Of a stretch of 64,000 nt of DNA, positions 16,462 through 24,831 are shown piece by piece; the first letter of the stretch is position 1, and every line of letters begins with the position of its first letter. The stretch is from NCBI RefSeq assembly GCF_013387485.1, contig NZ_JABBXB010000002.1:186001-250000 (forward strand), in the 5' to 3' direction. Made by a program: the position numbers and the translations under genes. The notes under the pieces are model-generated. The model had not been told where the DNA came from and did no database searches. It was given only the letters and a program-made list of their open reading frames with translations. Source of the DNA: Stenotrophomonas sp. SAM-B (GTDB taxonomy: Bacteria; Pseudomonadota; Gammaproteobacteria; Xanthomonadales; Xanthomonadaceae).

Positions 16462-16839
16462 ATGACCTTGATCCGCCCCTTCCTGATGGTTTCGCTGATG
16501 CTCGCCGGTACCGCGCACGGTGCGGAGGCACGCTACCTCGGCCTGCTCAACCGGGCCCATGACAGTGTCGTGGCCCTGGACGTCGCGCCTGCCGGGACGG
16601 AGGCCTTCGCTCCGCGGTCGATCGATGCCTTGGCGGGTGGTGGTGTCGGCACTACGGTCCGGTTGGCCGACGAAGGCTGCCGGTTCGACCTTCGCGTGGC
16701 GTTCCGCAACGGCCGGCGCGTGATCTACCGGGATGTGGATGTATGCAGGGGCGATACGCTGGTCATCGCGCCGCTGAAGAAAACACTCGATGATCGTGCG
16801 GTTGCGCTGGAGCCACAGCGTGCATCCCGTAGCCGATAA
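16462..16839 (+). CDS. Small secreted protein, unknown function
   Basis: Protein of 125 residues with a signal peptide (cleavage near HGAEA, residues 19-23). The mature part has short beta-rich stretches (YLGLLNRAHDSVVAL, CRFDLRVAF, RRVIYRDVDVC) and two cysteines spaced for a disulfide. GGAG lies nine bases before the ATG. It stands alone between the divergent kinase gene and the convergent LysR gene. I do not recognise the family. Confidence 0.65.
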   Translation: MTLIRPFLMVSLMLAGTAHGAEARYLGLLNRAHDSVVALDVAPAGTEAFAPRSIDALAGGGVGTTVRLADEGCRFDLRVAFRNGRRVIYRDVDVCRGDTLVIAPLKKTLDDRAVALEPQRASRSR

Positions 16840-16868
16840 CCGTGGCGTGCAGCCAGTGCGTCCCGCGC

Positions 16869-17783
16869 TTACGGACGCGCACGTGGCATGCGCTGCTCCA
16901 CCAAGGCCGCGATCCAGTCGATGAAGACGCGCAGCTTGGCGCTGACATGCCGGTTCGGGGGGAACGCAAGGTGCAGCGGCATCGCATCGATGCGCCACTC
17001 CGGGAACAGCCGGACCAGTTCGCCGGTGGCCACATGCGGGGCGGCCATGTAGTCGGGGAGCCACAGCGCGCCCAGGCCCGCCACGCCCGCGGCGAGATAC
17101 GCATTGCCATCATCGACCGCGAGCAGGTGGCGCCCCTTCACCGTGACCTGTTCGTCGCCGCGCTGGAGGGTGTAGGGCAGCACCGTGCCACTGCGCGAGC
17201 GCAGGTAGCCGACCACGCGATGCGGGGCCTGCTCCAGGTCCTGCGGATGCGCGGGGATGCCCGCCTGCTGCAGGTAGGCGGGCGAGGCGTGGATGCCGGC
17301 CTGCAGATCGCCGATATGGCGCGCGACCAGCGATTGATCCGTGATCTGTCCGCCGCGGATCACGCAGTCCACGTTTTCGTCGATCAGGTCCACGTGGCGA
17401 TCGCTGACGCCCAGATCGAGCTGGATCTCCGGATAGCGGACAAGGAAGTCGGGCAGGGCGGGCACCAGCACCAGCCGCGCGAATGGGGCGGGCACGTCCA
17501 CCCGCAGACGCCCGCGCGGCGCCGCCGCTGTGGACAGGCTGGTTTCAGCGTCGTCGATGTCGGCCAGCAGCCGGATCACCCGCGCGTAGTAGGCCGCGCC
17601 ATCGGCGGTAACGTTCACCTGCCGGGTGGTGCGGTTCAACAGGCGCACCCGCAGCCGGGCCTCCAGGTGCTGCACCAGCTGCGTGACCGTGGTGCGGCTC
17701 ATGTGCAGCGTGTCGGCGGCCTTGGTGAAGCTGCCGGTTTCCACCACCCGGGCGAAGGCCTGCATTGCGTCGAACCGGTCCAT
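16869..17783 (-). CDS. LysR-family regulator
   Basis: 304-residue LysR protein: HTH at 1-60 (FARVVETGSFTKAADTLHMSRTTVTQLVQHLE) shown as the usual ARVVE-GSFTKAAD pattern, followed by a two-lobed effector domain from about residue 90. The start MDRFDAM (17783) is chosen since GTGGA is spaced seven bases before it; an ATG two codons earlier is too close. It is divergent from the ridA-like gene with a perfect LysR-type dyad between them (17803-17825), so it most likely controls that gene and itself. Confidence 0.88.
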   Translation of the reverse strand: MDRFDAMQAFARVVETGSFTKAADTLHMSRTTVTQLVQHLEARLRVRLLNRTTRQVNVTADGAAYYARVIRLLADIDDAETSLSTAAAPRGRLRVDVPAPFARLVLVPALPDFLVRYPEIQLDLGVSDRHVDLIDENVDCVIRGGQITDQSLVARHIGDLQAGIHASPAYLQQAGIPAHPQDLEQAPHRVVGYLRSRSGTVLPYTLQRGDEQVTVKGRHLLAVDDGNAYLAAGVAGLGALWLPDYMAAPHVATGELVRLFPEWRIDAMPLHLAFPPNRHVSAKLRVFIDWIAALVEQRMPRARP

Positions 17784-17802
17784 CTGCATTCCACGGGGGC
17801 TG

Positions 17803-17825
17803 ATTGTTTGGATTCTACAAACAAT
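17803..17825. promoter_or_regulatory. LysR-type operator in LysR/RidA divergon
   Basis: A perfect inverted repeat, ATTGTTTG (17803-17810) and CAAACAAT (17818-17825), separated by seven bases and containing T-N11-A, lies 20 bases from the LysR start and about 100 from the RidA start. Confidence 0.75.
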
Positions 17826-17922
17826 GTTGGCGGGGAGGCCGCGTTTATCCCGCGCCCCTCCCGGTCTACTGTGGCGCTTCATTCGTGACGGGCCGTTCGT
17901 CGGCCCAGGGCAGAGGTTGATC

Positions 17923-18312
17923 ATGGCAACACGTGATGTCGTTTTCCCGCCGGGCCGCCAGGCCCTGTACGAGCGCAACCGCTATTCGCCGGCCGTGCGC
18001 TCCAACGGCTTCCTGTTCGTGTCCGGCCAGGTCGGCAGCCGCGAGGATGGCTCGCCCGAACCCGACCTCGAGGCGCAGGTGCGGCGCGCGTTCGAGAACC
18101 TCAACGCCGTGCTCGGCGCGGCGGGCTGCACGTTCGAGGACGTGGTCGACGTCACCGTGTTCCTGGTCAACCCCGAGCAGATCTTCGAGCGCGTATGGGC
18201 CATCGTGCCGGACTACTGGGGCGAGGCGCCGTATCCGACGCTGACCGGGATCGGTGTGACCTGGCTGTACGGATTCGACGTGGAAATCAAGGTGATTGCG
18301 AAGCTGCCGTAG
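17923..18312 (+). CDS. RidA-family protein lacking the catalytic arginine
   Basis: Cytosolic protein of 129 residues with the YjgF/YER057c/UK114 fold. RidA deaminates reactive enamine/imine intermediates such as 2-aminoacrylate. Family landmarks SNGFLFVSGQVG, a FENLNAVL helix and TVFLVNPEQI are clear. At the place of the catalytic Arg (YPARS in RidA) this protein reads YPTLT, so it should not act as a true RidA and belongs with one of the other Rid subgroups. AGAGG precedes the ATG. It is divergent from a LysR gene with a shared dyad. Confidence 0.85.
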   Translation: MATRDVVFPPGRQALYERNRYSPAVRSNGFLFVSGQVGSREDGSPEPDLEAQVRRAFENLNAVLGAAGCTFEDVVDVTVFLVNPEQIFERVWAIVPDYWGEAPYPTLTGIGVTWLYGFDVEIKVIAKLP

Positions 18313-18384
18313 CACGCCTTCACGCGGTGACGGCCGCACGTTGTCGATAGTGGGCCGTCATCCTGCTTCCTGTTGCGGATCCAC

Positions 18385-20583
18385 ATGCCCCTGATTCCCG
18401 AGCGCGTCCAGCGCTGGCCCCGGCCGTGGCGCGTGGCGTTGCTCTCCTTGCTGGCGCTGTACGTGCTGTACCTGCTGGCAGGCAACGTATTCCTCAATAC
18501 GCCGCTGTTCGATGCGGTCACCAACCGCAAACCTGAAAAATTCACGATGCAGACCGGGCCGGCGCTGACCCTGATGCCGGGCCAGGCCGTGGTCTGGAAC
18601 ATCCGCATGCGTGGCCAGGCCAACCGCACGCAGTATGTGTTCCGCGCCGACCGGGCCAGTGCGTGGATCGACCTGCCGGCGCTGTTCCGCAAGGAAGTGC
18701 GCATTCCGCGCATTGACGCGACCGGGGTGGAAGCCGAGGTCGAGCGGGTCGACAAGGCCATCCCGCCACCGCCGCGCGGCGACCGCGGCTGGACCCTGCG
18801 CTTCGATGCCATCCACAGCGACACCATCCGCAGCGGCCGTTTCGGCAAGCTGCTGGTGGTCGGCCAGGGCCACGGCACGGTCGGTTTCCTCAAGCAGCTC
18901 AAGGGCGGCCCTTCGGAGCTGTTCGATTCCACGGCAGGCTTCGACGATGCCCAGGTCAGCTTCGATGGGGTCAACGTGCTGGACGATGCGCATATCGCCG
19001 CGCGCTTCCACTTCCCGCGCCACTATCGTGACGACGCGCCGGGGCTGCAGAAACTCGGCATCACCTGGGCACAGCTGCAGATCGACGCCCGCAGCCAGGG
19101 ACTGCGCATCGACACCGGCGGCCCGCACGTCAAGGTTGGCAGCGCGTTCTCCAATGCGCGGCTGAAGGCCGATGTGACCCTGGAGGACGGCGCGCTGCGA
19201 CCCGGCAGCCGTCTGGTCTGGCGGCTGCCGCTGCATGCCGGCGTGCACGCCGATGACCGTGGCCTGCTGTCCCTGCAGCTGGACGTGGCGCAGGACATGC
19301 GGGTGCAGGCGCGGCTGCCGCGCGACCCGGAGACGGGCAGCGAGATCAACGCCGATGTCCGCGTGACCGGCCGTAAGATACCGTTCCAGGCGCCGGCCGA
19401 GCTGCTGCCGCGACTGTCCGGCAGGGTGCAGGGCGCGTGGCAGTTCCAGTCGCTGAACTGGATCAGCGACCTGTTCGTGAAAAAGCCCTGGTTCCATCTG
19501 GACGGCGGTGGCCTGCTTAAGGCCGATGTGCTCCTGGCCGAGGGTGAGCTGGCACCGGGCAGCAAGGTGGATATTCCGCAGGTGGCGGCCGTGGCCGAAG
19601 TGGCCGGCGTCCGCATGCGTGGCGATGCCCAGGCGCAGGGCCGGATTGTCGAGGGCACGCCGGCGCAGGCCGAGCTGAAGGTGCAGATTCCGCGGTTCCA
19701 GGCCGCGCCGACCAACGCGCCCAAAGCGCTGTTGTTCGATGGGCGCGAGCTCGCGCTCACCCTGCAGGGCGATGCGCGCCTGAAGCAGTTGAGTGACGGC
19801 ATGCGCGCGCAGCTGCGCTTTACCGATGCACGCGTGCCGGACCTGACGGCCTACAACCGGTATCTCGGCAACGACAACGTGCGCCTGCTCGGCGGCACCG
19901 GACTGCTCAGCGGTGATGTGTCGCTGGATGCGTCCGGCCGGGTCGGCAAGGGCAGGGCCGATCTGCGCGGCACCGGCGCCCGCCTGAGCGTGGCGGGCAT
20001 CGCGATGCGCGGCGATGCGCAGCTGCAGGCGCGCCTGCAGCGAGCGGATTTCGACAGCCGCCAGTTCGACCTCGGCGGCACCACGGTGGACCTGCGCAAC
20101 ATCCACGTGGGCGATGAGAAGAGTGATGGACGCTGGTGGGGCAAGGTCGCGATCCGCAGCGGCCACATCGATGCGGCCGCGCCGTTCCAGGTCGATGGGC
20201 TGGCCGACCTGCGCCTGCGCGATGCCGGGCCCTTGCTCGGCGTGTTCGCCCAGCGCAGTGAATACCCGCGCTGGGTGCTCGGCATGCTGGACTCGGGCGA
20301 AGTGCAGGCCAGTGGCCAGCTGCGCTGGCGTAGTGGCGAGCTGATCGTGGAGGACCTGAAGGCCGAGAACGAGCGGTTGTCCCTGCAGGCGCGGTTGGAT
20401 CTGAGTCACGCCAAACGCCGGGGTGATCTGTATCTGCGCTGGGGCGTGCTCGGGGCCGGCATCGAGCTGCAGGGCGAACAGCGCAAGTGGCACCTCGCCG
20501 GGGCCCGCGACTGGTATGCGGAGCAGCCGCGGTTGCTGCCGGCCAAGCCTGCCGCAGCGAAGCAGGGCAACGGCACGCCCTGA
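18385..20583 (+). CDS. Large AsmA/DUF748-like envelope protein
   Basis: 732-residue protein with one N-terminal membrane helix (about 15-38, ALLSLLALYVLYLLAGNVF) and a long, repetitive beta-rich periplasmic part made of alternating strands such as LRIDTGGPHVKVGSAFSNARL and LTLQGDARLKQLSDG. Repeated A-D-V-T-L-type strands and an ELxGDA pattern suggest the repeating beta-groove seen in AsmA/TamB/YhdP lipid-transport proteins, but I see no firm family signature. The ATG at 18385 is chosen; a TTG four codons earlier is possible. It stands alone between ridA and a kinase-like gene. Assignment is by general architecture only. Confidence 0.6.
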   Translation: MPLIPERVQRWPRPWRVALLSLLALYVLYLLAGNVFLNTPLFDAVTNRKPEKFTMQTGPALTLMPGQAVVWNIRMRGQANRTQYVFRADRASAWIDLPALFRKEVRIPRIDATGVEAEVERVDKAIPPPPRGDRGWTLRFDAIHSDTIRSGRFGKLLVVGQGHGTVGFLKQLKGGPSELFDSTAGFDDAQVSFDGVNVLDDAHIAARFHFPRHYRDDAPGLQKLGITWAQLQIDARSQGLRIDTGGPHVKVGSAFSNARLKADVTLEDGALRPGSRLVWRLPLHAGVHADDRGLLSLQLDVAQDMRVQARLPRDPETGSEINADVRVTGRKIPFQAPAELLPRLSGRVQGAWQFQSLNWISDLFVKKPWFHLDGGGLLKADVLLAEGELAPGSKVDIPQVAAVAEVAGVRMRGDAQAQGRIVEGTPAQAELKVQIPRFQAAPTNAPKALLFDGRELALTLQGDARLKQLSDGMRAQLRFTDARVPDLTAYNRYLGNDNVRLLGGTGLLSGDVSLDASGRVGKGRADLRGTGARLSVAGIAMRGDAQLQARLQRADFDSRQFDLGGTTVDLRNIHVGDEKSDGRWWGKVAIRSGHIDAAAPFQVDGLADLRLRDAGPLLGVFAQRSEYPRWVLGMLDSGEVQASGQLRWRSGELIVEDLKAENERLSLQARLDLSHAKRRGDLYLRWGVLGAGIELQGEQRKWHLAGARDWYAEQPRLLPAKPAAAKQGNGTP

Positions 20584-20685
20584 CCGACGGCCGCTGCTCC
20601 CCCTTGCGGGGCCCGGCTTGGTATCCTCGCCGCGCCCACTGTCTGGTGACAGCGTGCTTTCTCGCCGTCATCGACCCGTTATCCC

Positions 20686-21822
20686 ATGAGCAACAGCACC
20701 CACCGCGTCCAAGGCCTCAACAACGATGAGGTGGCGGCCGATTGGCCCGCCATCACCGATCGCGAGATCGCCTGGCTGCGCGGGCGCTTCGCCCAGCTGG
20801 ACGGGGAGTGCCAGCTGCTGTGGCATAGCCCGCGGCCGCTGTCCGCCGCCGCCATCGTGGAAAGCCAGGGCGGCAGGGTGTTCGTCAAGCGCCACCACGG
20901 CAGCGTCCGCACGGCGGTCGGCTTGGCCGAGGAGCATCGGTTCCTGCAGCACCTGGCCGGGCACGGCGTGCCCGTGGTCGAGGTGCTGCGTGACCGCGAC
21001 GGTGCAACCGCGGTCGAGCACGATGGGTGGACCTATGAGCTGCATAGCGTGGGCCGTGGTCACGACCTGTACCGCGACGCGCCGTCGTGGACGCTGCTGA
21101 CCGATGCCGCGCAGGCACGCGAGGCGGGACGGATGCTGGCGACGCTGCATCGCGCGTCGGCCAGCTACCGCGCACCCCAGCGGAGCACGCATCTGCTGGT
21201 CGCGCGCGACGATCTGATCCGCGCCGCCGATCCCGTCGCCGCCCTCCAGGATGGTCTCGGTGATCGCCCCGGACTGGCGGCCTATCTGGCACGGCAGGAC
21301 TGGCAGGCCGATCTTCAGCGTGCGGTGCTGCCGTGGCATGCCGGGCTGGCCGCACGCCTGCAGGGCGAGCCGCGCCTGTGGGCGCACAACGACTGGCATG
21401 TCTCCAACCTGCTGTGGCGCCCGCACGGCGATACGTCCGTGGTCGCGACCGTGCTCGATGTCGGCCTGGCCTCACCGACCAGTGCCTTGTTCGATCTGGC
21501 CACGGCCATCGAACGGAATGCCATCGCCTGGCTGGCGCTGGAGCAGGAGGAGGAGGCCGTGCGCGTGGATATCGCACTGGCGCTGCTCGCGGGCTATCGC
21601 GAGATCGTGCCGCTGTCAGCCGAGCGCGTGCACCTGCTGGCCGATCTGCTGCCGGTGGTGCAGCTGGATTTCGCGCTGTCGGAGGTGGAGTACTTCGAGG
21701 GTGTGACCCACTCGCCGGCCAATGCGGACGTGGCGTACCACACCTTCCTGCTGGGGCATGCTGACTGGTTCAGCACCGCCGCAGGCCAGGGCCTGCTGAA
21801 GGCGCTGCACGCCGCCGCCTGA
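20686..21822 (+). CDS. APH-family phosphotransferase
   Basis: 378-residue protein of the aminoglycoside/choline/thiamin kinase fold. An N-lobe Lys (RVFVKRHH) is followed by the catalytic HNDWHVSN (the HxD-type Brenner motif) and a metal-binding LDVGLAS. Both acidic residues are kept, so it should be a kinase. The substrate is unknown. It ends about 45 bases before a TPP riboswitch that controls thiamin uptake genes; since thiamin kinase ThiK belongs to this fold, a thiamin-related role is an attractive but unproven guess. It is not itself downstream of the riboswitch. Confidence 0.75.
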   Translation: MSNSTHRVQGLNNDEVAADWPAITDREIAWLRGRFAQLDGECQLLWHSPRPLSAAAIVESQGGRVFVKRHHGSVRTAVGLAEEHRFLQHLAGHGVPVVEVLRDRDGATAVEHDGWTYELHSVGRGHDLYRDAPSWTLLTDAAQAREAGRMLATLHRASASYRAPQRSTHLLVARDDLIRAADPVAALQDGLGDRPGLAAYLARQDWQADLQRAVLPWHAGLAARLQGEPRLWAHNDWHVSNLLWRPHGDTSVVATVLDVGLASPTSALFDLATAIERNAIAWLALEQEEEAVRVDIALALLAGYREIVPLSAERVHLLADLLPVVQLDFALSEVEYFEGVTHSPANADVAYHTFLLGHADWFSTAAGQGLLKALHAAA

Positions 21823-21865
21823 GGGCAGGCTCGCAAATCCGTACGGTTTGTAGTGAAATAGTCGC

Positions 21866-21946
21866 AGAAGCGGGGGTGCCTGGCGAAACCAGGCTGAGAG
21901 AGTCCCTTGGAACCTGATCCGGTTTGCACCGGCGTAGGGAGCTTTG
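21866..21946 (+). promoter_or_regulatory. TPP (THI-box) riboswitch
   Basis: The aptamer shows the conserved GGGGTGCC, GGCTGAGA, CCCTTGGAACCTGATC and ACCGGCGTAGGGA blocks in order. P1 is closed by GAAGC (21867-21871) with GCTTT (21941-21945). It precedes the TonB receptor and pnuT genes; with TPP bound it should switch both off. The expression platform is not obvious; a GC hairpin about 40 bases downstream could mask initiation. Confidence 0.93.
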
Positions 21947-22012
21947 AGCAGCAGGCATACCGCCGTGATGGGTCGGTGCGCGTGCGCGCCTTCGCTTCGT
22001 CTCCCCTCGCTG

Positions 22013-24190
22013 ATGACGAATCGAATGAACCGCTGCTTCCGCCCCACGTTGTTGTCCGCCGCCCTCTGCGCCGCGCTGCCTCTCCATGCCAACGAACCCG
22101 CGGATGCGCCCGAGCGCTCGCCGACCGAACTGGCTGCCGTGCGCGTGCAGGCACATCAGCCGGCGGCCACCGCCACGCAGACCAGCAGCTTCGGCGCCGG
22201 TGACTGGAAGAGCACCCCGGCCTCGGTGAACGTGCTGGACCGCGACCTGCTGGACAGCCGCCAGGTCCGTACGCTGTCCGAGTTGGCCAGCAACGATGCC
22301 TCGCTGGGCGACAGCTACGCCCCGGTCGGCTACTACCAGAACATCGCCATCCGCGGCTTCCCGCTGGATACCGGCACCGGCTACCGCTTCAACGGGCTGG
22401 CCATCACCGGCGAGCAGCGCCTGGCATTGGAGAACATCCAGTCAGTGGAGATACTCAAGGGCGAGGCGGGTCTCGCCGCGGGCGTCATGGCGCCCGGCGG
22501 CATCATCAATTACGTGGGCAAGCGCCCGGCCGAGGTCCGCAACGTCACCCTCGGCACCGACTCGGAAGGCTCGCGCTACACCGCGGTGGATCTCGGCCAT
22601 TGGCTGTCGCCGCGTTTCGGCGTGCGCTTCAATGCGGCCTGGGAAGACAGCGATTCCTACATCGACCATGCCGATGGCCGCCGCAATTTCTACTCGCTGG
22701 CCACTGACTGGTTGATCGGCGAACGCGGCAAGCTGGAAGTGGATGCCAACTACCAGACCAGCGCGCAGCGCTCGGCCTCGGGCTATCAGCTGCTGGGCGC
22801 CACCGAACTGCCGCGCGGCGTGGACCGCAAGCACCTGCTGGGTTACCAGGCCTGGCAGCGGCCGGTCGGTATCGACAGCACCAACCTGACCGCGCTGCAT
22901 ACCTACGATTTCAGCACGCGCTGGCAGTCGCGCGTGTCGGCCAGCTACAGCCGCTCGGTGATCGACGACAACGTCGCCTTCGCCTATGGCTGCTACTACG
23001 CCGCCGGATGCGCCGATGGCAGCGTGCCGGGCAACTACTTCGCGCCCAACGGCGACTACGACATCTACGATTACCGCAGTCCGGACGACACCCGCCGCAA
23101 CCTGGAGTTCCGTGGCGAGCTGCGGGGTGCGTTCGACACGGGTGCCGTCAGTCACGCGCTGAGCATTGGCGCGGATCGTTTCGAGCGTACCGTGGACAAG
23201 CGCCGCAACGTCAACGAGTACGTGGGCACGGCCAACATCCACGACGCACAGGTGCCGCAGTTCGCGCCGTCGCCGCTGATGCCGGGTGCGTCCGCGCGGC
23301 GTCTGGACAGCGCGCAGACGGCGGTCTTCGCGCTGGACCGCATGAGCTTCGGCGACTGGCAGTGGCTGGCCGGGGGCCGTTTCGTGCGCCTGGACGAGCG
23401 GGCCTACGACAAGCGCGGCACGCCTGAGCGCCACAGCCGCCTGTCGCGCTTCCTGCCGCAGACCGCGCTGGTCTGGAAGGCCACCGATGAGGTCAACGCC
23501 TACGTCAGCTACGTGCGCGGCATCTCGCTCGGCCAGGAGGCCCCGTTCTGGACGTCCAACGAAGGCACGTTCCTGCCCGCGGTGCTGTCGCGCCAGGTCG
23601 AAGTGGGCGTCAAGTTCGTCCCCGGCGACGCGCTGACCCTCGGCGCGGCGCTTTTCCGTACCTCGCAGCCGTTCCAGTACGCCAAGCCGGACGGCAGCGA
23701 TGCGGGCTACACCTTCGTCGAAGAAGGGCAGCAGACCCACACCGGGCTGGAGCTCACCGCACAGGGGCAGCTCAGCGAGCGCCTGTCGCTGACCGCCAGC
23801 GCCAGTTTCCTGCGCGCCCGTGCACGCGATGCCGGCACGCCGGACTACGAGGGCCACCAGCTGATCAACGTACCGAAGACCCGCGCGACGGTGCACGCGG
23901 AGTACCAGCTGCCGTTCGTGACCGGACTCGGGGTGACCGGTAGCTGGCGCTACGCCGCGTCCAACGTGGCCACGGCCGATGGCCGCATGAGCGCGCCGGC
24001 CTACAGCGTGTTCGACGCCGGCCTGCGCTTCAAGCATCAGGTGGGCGAGCACCCGGTGACCTGGAACCTTTCGGTGGACAACCTGTTCAACCGCTTCTAC
24101 TGGCGCGATACCGGCAGCAGCTCGGGTGACTACTACCTGTTCCCGGGCGCGCCGCGCCAGGCCCGGTTGTCGGTGACCTTCGCGCTATGA
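22013..24190 (+). CDS. TonB-dependent receptor for thiamin or precursor
   Basis: Outer-membrane gated transporter, about 725 residues. A signal peptide (FRPTLLSAALCAALPLHA) is followed by a plug domain with TPASVNVLDRDLLDSR, YYQNIAIRGF and ILKGEAGLAAG, then a 22-strand barrel ending in a terminal aromatic-type strand ARLSVTFAL. The TPP riboswitch directly upstream and pnuT overlapping the stop indicate that the ligand is thiamin or a close analogue. Start is uncertain: 22013 and 22025 both give a good signal peptide, and neither has a clear Shine-Dalgarno, as expected if the riboswitch governs access. Confidence 0.88.
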   Translation: MTNRMNRCFRPTLLSAALCAALPLHANEPADAPERSPTELAAVRVQAHQPAATATQTSSFGAGDWKSTPASVNVLDRDLLDSRQVRTLSELASNDASLGDSYAPVGYYQNIAIRGFPLDTGTGYRFNGLAITGEQRLALENIQSVEILKGEAGLAAGVMAPGGIINYVGKRPAEVRNVTLGTDSEGSRYTAVDLGHWLSPRFGVRFNAAWEDSDSYIDHADGRRNFYSLATDWLIGERGKLEVDANYQTSAQRSASGYQLLGATELPRGVDRKHLLGYQAWQRPVGIDSTNLTALHTYDFSTRWQSRVSASYSRSVIDDNVAFAYGCYYAAGCADGSVPGNYFAPNGDYDIYDYRSPDDTRRNLEFRGELRGAFDTGAVSHALSIGADRFERTVDKRRNVNEYVGTANIHDAQVPQFAPSPLMPGASARRLDSAQTAVFALDRMSFGDWQWLAGGRFVRLDERAYDKRGTPERHSRLSRFLPQTALVWKATDEVNAYVSYVRGISLGQEAPFWTSNEGTFLPAVLSRQVEVGVKFVPGDALTLGAALFRTSQPFQYAKPDGSDAGYTFVEEGQQTHTGLELTAQGQLSERLSLTASASFLRARARDAGTPDYEGHQLINVPKTRATVHAEYQLPFVTGLGVTGSWRYAASNVATADGRMSAPAYSVFDAGLRFKHQVGEHPVTWNLSVDNLFNRFYWRDTGSSSGDYYLFPGAPRQARLSVTFAL

Positions 24191-24783
24191 ACCCGGCGAT
24201 CCTGGAATGGTCGGCGGCCGCTGTCAGCATGCTCGGGGTGTGGCTGATGACGCGCCGGGTGCCGTTGGCCTGGCCGGTCGGGTTGGTGTCGGTCGCGCTG
24301 TACGCGCTGGTGTTCGTGGAGGCCAGGCTGTATTCGGACACGCTGCTGCAGATCGTGTTCGGCGGTTTCCTCGTCTATGGATGGGTGCGCTGGCGCGGCC
24401 AAGTCGAAGACGATGGCCGGGTTGCGATCCTGCCGCTGGCGCGGCTCGCGTTGTGGCGTGACCTGGGCATCGGCGTGGCCTTCGGTATCGCGCTTGGTGC
24501 GGCGATGCACTTCTATACCGATGCAGCGCTGCCGTGGCTGGATGCGATGCTGGCCGCATTGAGCCTGGTCGCCCAGTGGTGGCAGGCGCGCCGGCACACG
24601 GCGGCGTGGTGGCTGTGGATCCTGGTCGATGTGGTGTACGTCGGGATGTACCTGGTCAAGTCACTGCATGTCACGGCGGCGCTGTATCTGGTCTTCGTGG
24701 GCCTGGCCGTGATGGGGTTGCGGGCATGGACGGTGGCGCGCAACGACGCGCTGTTTCACAACGTAGAAGGGCGGCGCGGATAA
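24187..24783 (+). CDS. pnuT: PnuT-type thiamin transporter (PnuC family)
   Basis: Inner-membrane facilitator of 198 residues with about seven helices. PnuC-family landmarks are WPVGLVSVALYALVFVEARLY (helices 2-3 region) and the substrate-site WWLWILVDVVYVGMYL. The ATG overlaps the stop of the TonB receptor (ATGA). PnuT members carry thiamin, PnuC nicotinamide riboside; the TPP riboswitch decides for thiamin. No thiamin kinase follows in this operon, which ends at a strong hairpin overlapping the stop codon. Confidence 0.88.
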   Translation: MNPAILEWSAAAVSMLGVWLMTRRVPLAWPVGLVSVALYALVFVEARLYSDTLLQIVFGGFLVYGWVRWRGQVEDDGRVAILPLARLALWRDLGIGVAFGIALGAAMHFYTDAALPWLDAMLAALSLVAQWWQARRHTAAWWLWILVDVVYVGMYLVKSLHVTAALYLVFVGLAVMGLRAWTVARNDALFHNVEGRRG

Positions 24784-24796
24784 GTCCGCGCCGCCC
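24769..24796. terminator. Bidirectional hairpin between pnuT and TonB receptor
   Basis: A 12-bp perfect stem, GGGCGGCGCGGA / TCCGCGCCGCCC, with loop TAAG lies between convergent genes; the loop contains the pnuT stop codon. Only a short T run follows. Confidence 0.6.
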
Positions 24797-24831
24797 TTGG
24801 TCACCTCAGGTCTGCACTCGACCCGGCGCAG

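Noticed and set aside
18358..20493. 711-residue frame opposite the AsmA-like gene
   Set aside because: Antisense shadow. The plus-strand frame has a membrane helix, regular beta pattern and normal composition.
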